From: Kitasatospora sp. SUK 42
GTDB lineage: Bacteria; Actinomycetota; Actinomycetes; Streptomycetales; Streptomycetaceae
Reading direction: 5' to 3'
NCBI RefSeq assembly: GCF_015776785.2
Contig: NZ_LFMD02000002.1
Coordinates: 1,746,666-1,810,665, forward strand
DNA: 64,000 nucleotides
The translations under genes were made by a program, and so were the position numbers. This document shows positions 60,649 to 64,000 of this stretch, one piece after another (the stretch's first letter is position 1; each line of letters opens with the position of its first letter). A model generated the notes under the pieces. The model saw nothing but the letters and a program-made list of their open reading frames with translations, was not told the DNA's origin and did no database searches.

Positions 60649-61485
60649 ATGGGCACACCACTGGGGGACTTCATCCGCGCCAAGCGCGACAGCATCCAGC
60701 CCGAGACGCTCGGCCTGCCCGACCACGGCCGCCGCCGCTCACCCGGGCTGCGCCGCTCCGACCTGGCCATCCGCGCGGACATCAGCGTCGAGTACCTCAC
60801 CCGGCTGGAACAGGGCCGCGACCGCAACCCCTCCACCCCCGTGCTCAACGCGCTCGCCGACGCCCTCAGCCTCGACCCCGCCGAGCGCACCCACCTGCGC
60901 TACCTCGCGAAGATCACCGGCGGCGCCTGCCCCAGCCTGGTCCGCCCTGCCCCGCCCTCCCGCGAGGTCCGCCCGAGCGTCCGCGAGACCCTCCGGCTGC
61001 TCGAACCGGGCATCGCCGCCGTCACCAACCGGCTCGGCGACGTCCTCGCCCACACCGACGGCTACGCCGCCGTCCTCGGCGCGGCCGGGCTCCTCGACCA
61101 CCCCGCGCCGAACCTCACCCGGTACGTGTTCACCGACCCCCGCGCCCGCACCCTCTTCGCCGACTGGGACGACATCGCCGACGAACAGGCCTTCGACCTC
61201 TGGATCGGCCCCTCCGCCGAGAACTCCGAGTGGCTCAGCAGCGAACTCGCCCCCGTCGCCGGGCCCGAGTTCACCCGCCGCCTCGGCAACCAGCTCGTCC
61301 CCCGGCGCGGCACCCTGCGCCTGCGGCACCCCTCCGGCCCCGAACTCCGGCTGCTGCGCGAGACCCTCGACCTCAGCGCCGACAACCAGCAGCTCCTCGT
61401 CCTCCTCCCCGCCGACCCCGAGACCGCCGCCCACCTCGACCGGCTCACCCGCCCGGCACCGGCCCGCCTCCGCGCGATCTCCTGA
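60649..61485 (+). CDS. MmyB-type helix-turn-helix transcriptional regulator
   Basis: A 278-residue regulator. An XRE-like helix-turn-helix (residues 10-80, GLRRSDLAIRADISVEYLTRLEQGRDRNPSTPVLNALADALSL) is followed by the MmyB-like ligand-binding domain (about 105-260), with VTNRLGDVLAHTDGYAAVLG and a final FTRRLGNQLVPRRGTLRLRHPSG segment. Such regulators usually control a divergent oxidoreductase. Here the divergent operon is an FMN reductase plus aldo/keto reductase. A -10-like hexamer directly before the ATG suggests a leaderless message. Confidence 0.9.
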   Translation: MGTPLGDFIRAKRDSIQPETLGLPDHGRRRSPGLRRSDLAIRADISVEYLTRLEQGRDRNPSTPVLNALADALSLDPAERTHLRYLAKITGGACPSLVRPAPPSREVRPSVRETLRLLEPGIAAVTNRLGDVLAHTDGYAAVLGAAGLLDHPAPNLTRYVFTDPRARTLFADWDDIADEQAFDLWIGPSAENSEWLSSELAPVAGPEFTRRLGNQLVPRRGTLRLRHPSGPELRLLRETLDLSADNQQLLVLLPADPETAAHLDRLTRPAPARLRAIS

Positions 61486-61578
61486 ACCGGGCGGGGCGCG
61501 CCCCCGTTGATGCGCGGCGCCGAACGGAGCATCGTGGAGATCGTCCCGAGCAGCACACCGGAAACGGAGCCGATCACC

Positions 61579-61968
61579 ATGCGTGTCGTCGCCCTCGACC
61601 ACCTCGTCCTCAACGTCGCCGACATCGAGCGGTCCCTGGACTTCTACGCGGGGCTCCTCGGCCTGGAACCGGTCCAGGTCGACGAATGGCGGGCGGGCGG
61701 GGTGCCGTTCCCCTCCGTGCGGGTCACACCCGAGACGATCATCGACCTGGTCCAGCGGCCGCGGCAGGAGTCCAACATGGACCACCTCTGCCTCTCCGTG
61801 GAACCCCTCGACTGGCAGGAGGTCGTCGACTCGGGCGCCTTCACCGTGCTGGAGGGGCCCGTGCCCCGCTACGGCGCCCGCGGCACGGCGACCTCGCTCT
61901 ACGTGCGGGACCCGGACGGCAACACCGTCGAACTCCGCTGGTACCCCGAGGACGCCGCCACCGCCTGA
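61579..61968 (+). CDS. VOC-superfamily (glyoxalase-like) protein
   Basis: A 129-residue single-domain VOC protein: RVVALDHLVLNVADIERSLDFYAGLLGLEPV at the N-terminus with a histidine ligand in LDHLVL, a second histidine in DHLCLSVEP, and a glutamate in GNTVELRWYP near the end. This metal-ligand set is typical of active metal-binding VOC enzymes such as dioxygenases or fosfomycin/bleomycin-type resistance proteins. ATG at 61579 is the family start; a longer upstream frame lacks it. It follows the regulator gene in the same direction with a 93-base gap. Confidence 0.85.
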   Translation: MRVVALDHLVLNVADIERSLDFYAGLLGLEPVQVDEWRAGGVPFPSVRVTPETIIDLVQRPRQESNMDHLCLSVEPLDWQEVVDSGAFTVLEGPVPRYGARGTATSLYVRDPDGNTVELRWYPEDAATA

Positions 61969-62002
61969 CCCGGCGGCGTCGCGGCGTCGAGAGGTCACTC
62001 GA

Positions 62003-62464
62003 TCACCGGAAGACCCGCATCATGGACAGCTGGATCGCTTGGTTGATCACGTTCACAACGCTGAGGTTGCCGCTGACCGCCGCCGCGTTCGCCAGCCAGG
62101 GGACGTCGACGGGAAGCGTCTCCTGGCCGAGCGGATGCGGCAGTCCCGTCACGACCCAGCGGCCCCCCAACGGCGAGGACGCGTCGACCGTCCACTCCCA
62201 CCTGGCTCCGTACACGGTGATCAGGAACTCGGCCGCGAACCACATGATCAGCCTGAAGTTGGCGCTCCACTCGTCCTCGGGCGACGGCGCCGGGTCGGCC
62301 GCCGGCTCGGCCAGCACCTCGTCGACGACCCGGACCGCCACGCCCGGATGGGTCTGCATGAGGTCCGCGGGCTTGTCCAGGGCCACCAGTACGCGGCGGA
62401 TGAAGTCGCGGCCGTCGTCGACCCACTCGGCGAGGTCGGGTGCGGTGTCGTTCGGTTGATTCAC
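62003..62464 (-). CDS. Hypothetical protein (153 residues)
   Basis: A soluble protein with a Trp-rich middle (NFRLIMWFAAEFLI, GARWEWTV) and a helical C-terminus. No signal peptide, membrane anchor or recognised domain. GTG at 62464 is the first start after an in-frame break; codon use is normal. It follows the VapC gene by 68 bases in the same direction and could be part of its transcript, for example as an accessory or immunity-like protein, but this is not supported by motifs. Confidence 0.55.
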   Translation of the reverse strand: MNQPNDTAPDLAEWVDDGRDFIRRVLVALDKPADLMQTHPGVAVRVVDEVLAEPAADPAPSPEDEWSANFRLIMWFAAEFLITVYGARWEWTVDASSPLGGRWVVTGLPHPLGQETLPVDVPWLANAAAVSGNLSVVNVINQAIQLSMMRVFR

Positions 62465-62532
62465 GGCGACATTGGTACCAGGGCCGACCCACAACCAGGC
62501 ACCGCGCCACCGCTCGACGACGAGGGGGAGGG

Positions 62533-62979
62533 CTACGGACAGATCAGTTCGATGGTCGGAAAGTAGGTCCGATAGCGCGAGGCGTCGCGCGTGAGCAGCC
62601 GGTATCCCCGCACAGCCGCATGCGCTCCGATGTAGAAGTCGGGCAGCGGCGCGGTCTTCTGCCCGCCCCGCTTGCGGTAGAGCAGAAAGGCCTTGCCTGC
62701 CAAAAACCCTGCCTCGTAGGGGAGCGGCTCCCGCGCGAAGTCCTCGGCGGGCAGGACCGCGTCCAGGTCCTCGATCGCGGCGTGCGCCACCGAGACCTCC
62801 GCGTAGACGATCGGGTTGATCACCACCTCCCCCTCGTCCTGGGCCGCGGACAGTGCGGACTCCGACCAGTCGGCCCAGTTCTCGTCGTCGGTCATCAGGT
62901 CCAGCAGCACACATGAGTCGACCAACGTCACTGGTCGGCCCTGGCCCGGGCCGACCAGCCTCAACCGGCTACTCGCCAC
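62533..62979 (-). CDS. vapC: VapC-type PIN-domain ribonuclease toxin
   Basis: A 148-residue PIN-domain protein with the four acidic residues in order: D in LVDSCVLLDLM, E in PIVYAEVSV, D in LPDFYIGAHA, and D in LLTRDASRY. Toxins of this family cleave tRNA or rRNA and are held inactive by their antitoxin. GTG at 62979 has GGAG seven bases upstream and overlaps the antitoxin gene by 11 bases, so it is chosen; a GTG at 62931 would give the shorter family-like start. It forms an operon with the AbrB-type antitoxin. Confidence 0.85.
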   Translation of the reverse strand: MASSRLRLVGPGQGRPVTLVDSCVLLDLMTDDENWADWSESALSAAQDEGEVVINPIVYAEVSVAHAAIEDLDAVLPAEDFAREPLPYEAGFLAGKAFLLYRKRGGQKTAPLPDFYIGAHAAVRGYRLLTRDASRYRTYFPTIELICP

Positions 62980-63196
62980 GCAGTAGCTCCATGATCTCGT
63001 CGGTGGACATTCCGCCCGCAGCGCTTCCCCTCATCCGGCGGGCCACCCGCTGTCCTCTGGTGCCGTGCCCCTCCCGGCGCACTATCCGAAGGACACCGCC
63101 CTCCTCGATGACGTCCACCTCATCGCCAGGGCGCAGACCGCACTTCTCGCGAAGGTCCGCGGGGATGGTGACTTGTCCCTTGCTGTTGAGCCGCAT
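62969..63196 (-). CDS. vapB: AbrB/SpoVT-type antitoxin VapB
   Basis: A 75-residue antitoxin. The N-terminal swapped-hairpin DNA-binding fold is clear (MRLNSKGQVTIPADLREKCGLRPGDEVDVIEE), and the C-terminus (MSTDEIMELLRGE) is the flexible toxin-binding helix. AGGAGGT precedes the ATG by seven bases. It overlaps vapC by 11 bases. A tandem repeat operator at 63210-63238 lies directly upstream, consistent with autorepression by the VapBC complex. Confidence 0.88.
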   Translation of the reverse strand: MRLNSKGQVTIPADLREKCGLRPGDEVDVIEEGGVLRIVRREGHGTRGQRVARRMRGSAAGGMSTDEIMELLRGE

Positions 63197-63209
63197 CTCC
63201 CACCTCCTG

Positions 63210-63238
63210 TACTACGTAATACCGCTACCACGTAATAC
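63210..63238 (-). promoter_or_regulatory. Tandem operator of the vapBC operon
   Basis: TACTACGTAATAC (63210-63222) and TACCACGTAATAC (63226-63238) are 13-base direct repeats differing at one base with a 16-base period, each centred on a palindromic ACGT. They lie 13 bases upstream of vapB and overlap a -10-like TAGTAT (63235-63240, minus strand), the expected place for an autoregulatory AbrB-type site. Confidence 0.65.
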
Positions 63239-63303
63239 TAGCCCGGCCGGTGCACACCCGGAAGTGCTACGAACATCGCCTGGTCCTCCGCACGCGCGGA
63301 AAA

Positions 63304-63347
63304 CGGCTGTGGTCCGGGAGTCGGTCCGGACTCCCGAGCCACAGCCG
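63304..63347 (-). terminator. Hairpin terminator after the MmyB remnant
   Basis: A 19-base stem with two mismatches (63304-63322 with 63329-63347) and a 6-base loop lies 28 bases beyond the stop of the minus-strand remnant at 63375 and upstream of the vapB promoter. Confidence 0.65.
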
Positions 63348-63374
63348 CTGCCGAGGTCAGTCGGCGGGGACGCG

Positions 63375-63794
63375 TCAGTACCGGTTCCTGGTTTCCGGCC
63401 CTTGTCGGCCGTCGGAGCCGTCTTGGCTTCGACGGCTTGCCGGCTGGGGTGGTTGAGCGGTGCGGGCCGACGCGGCGAGGTGCCGCAGGGCGGTCTCGGT
63501 GGCCGGGTCCTGCGCCGGGCTGAGGGCGACGATGCGTTGGCCTGGATCCCCGGGCAGGTCGAAGTTCTCGTAGTGCAGCGCCAGCACGCCGGCATCGGGG
63601 TGTCTGAGGTTCTTGTCCCCGGCGGCCCGCAGTTCCACATCGCCGGCCGCCCAGTGGGTCCGGAAGGACCGGCCGGCAGCGGCCAGGTCGTCGATCAGCC
63701 GTGCCAGTTCGCCGTCCGCCGGGTGACGCGCGCGGACGAGCCGGAGTTGGGCCGCCGTGGCTGCGGCCACCTCGTCCCGCGATCGGGGGGTGCT
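63375..63794 (-). pseudogene. C-terminal remnant of an MmyB-type regulator
   Basis: About 135 codons matching the second half of an MmyB ligand-binding domain: VAAATAAQLRLVRARHPADGE, SFRTHWAAGDVEL, KNLRHPDAGVLALHYENFDLPGD. The helix-turn-helix half is missing and, at about 63785-63797, the frame runs into an unrelated plus-strand gene end. Family members are about 280 residues, so more than half is lost. The C-terminus also has a Gln/Pro/Arg tail after the domain. It is a remnant, not a small gene. Confidence 0.75.
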
Positions 63795-63984
63795 CACCGC
63801 CTCCTTCCAGTCCTCGCACCGGCTGGCCAACCCCTACGGATCGCCGCAGTGGACCCTCTACGGCACGTATCGGTTCGGGCTGGCCAGGACGGCCACCGGC
63901 TGGAAGATCGATGAGATCGTCATGACCGCGCACTGGGGTGAGGGGAACAAGGACGTCCTGGCCCTGGCGGCGAACACGGCCTGA
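63795..63984 (+). pseudogene. C-terminal remnant of a SnoaL-like protein
   Basis: About 62 codons matching the last third of a SnoaL/NTF2-like fold: SSHRLANPYGSPQWTLYGTYRFGLARTATGWKIDEIVM, then AHWGEGNKDVLALAA. The upstream part of the gene is missing because the frame enters the antisense of the MmyB remnant near 63790. The two remnants abut in opposite orientation, showing a recombination or deletion scar. Confidence 0.72.
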
Positions 63985-64000
63985 CCCACAACATCCCCGC

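Overview
The window is about 72% GC, and nearly every gene carries G or C at third codon positions. GTG starts with 4-base GTGA overlaps are frequent. The gene families present include DUF397/DUF5753, MmyB-type regulators, F420-type LLM oxidoreductase, fused CydDC, Uma2, class E sortase substrate and an ECF sigma/Ser-Thr kinase. Together these point to a chromosomal segment of a Streptomycetaceae actinomycete (Streptomyces or Kitasatospora-like). I see no tRNA, rRNA, transposase or CRISPR array.

Layout. 0-6 kb: an FCD-type GntR regulator and a CynX-like MFS carrier, then two ATPase/permease pairs of an ABC-2 exporter on the minus strand. 6-10.5 kb: an ECF sigma factor translationally coupled to a single-pass extracytoplasmic protein, a secreted paralogue of that protein, a divergent Ser/Thr kinase and an LLM oxidoreductase. 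A 57-base copy of the 5' part of the LLM gene lies on the far side of the cassette. 10.9-22.5 kb: a HAD phosphatase and a minus-strand Pst-like module. The module holds PstB, a sortase-fold protein that has lost its catalytic residues, PstA, PstC, three different PstS-like binding proteins (two anchored at the C-terminus through Gly/Ser stalks) and one unknown secreted protein. Strong hairpins lie behind several of these genes. 22.8-32 kb: two small DUF1508-type genes, then cydA-cydB-cydDC followed by a double-GAF sensor kinase, with a perfect Rex-like palindrome upstream of cydA.

32-46 kb: a DUF2236/MpaB-like protein fused to four EF-hands, a Uma2 nuclease, an LAETG surface protein, an OmpR-type two-component system, an archaeal-type aspartyl-tRNA synthetase, a TetR/oxidoreductase divergent pair, small unknowns and a class A penicillin-binding protein. 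46-54.6 kb: LipB, a DUF397 gene beside a truncated DUF5753 regulator, a four-gene MacB-type export operon, HisC and a LacI regulator with a candidate operator. 54.8-64 kb: a metallophosphatase with a low-complexity N-terminus, a repeat-tailed membrane protein, a membrane-anchored alpha/beta hydrolase, an AKR/FMN-reductase pair divergent from an MmyB-type regulator, a VapBC toxin-antitoxin pair with a tandem operator, and two abutting gene remnants at the right edge.

Three cross-cutting observations stand out. First, the Pst-like cluster looks like a surface-displayed substrate-capture system with a dead sortase rather than a plain phosphate importer. Second, six loci carry short tandem repeats that lie exactly on or next to stop codons, with unrelated sequences and periods of 10-30 bases. 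Third, several regulator and enzyme genes have a -10-like hexamer ending about 7 bases before the start codon, implying leaderless transcripts.
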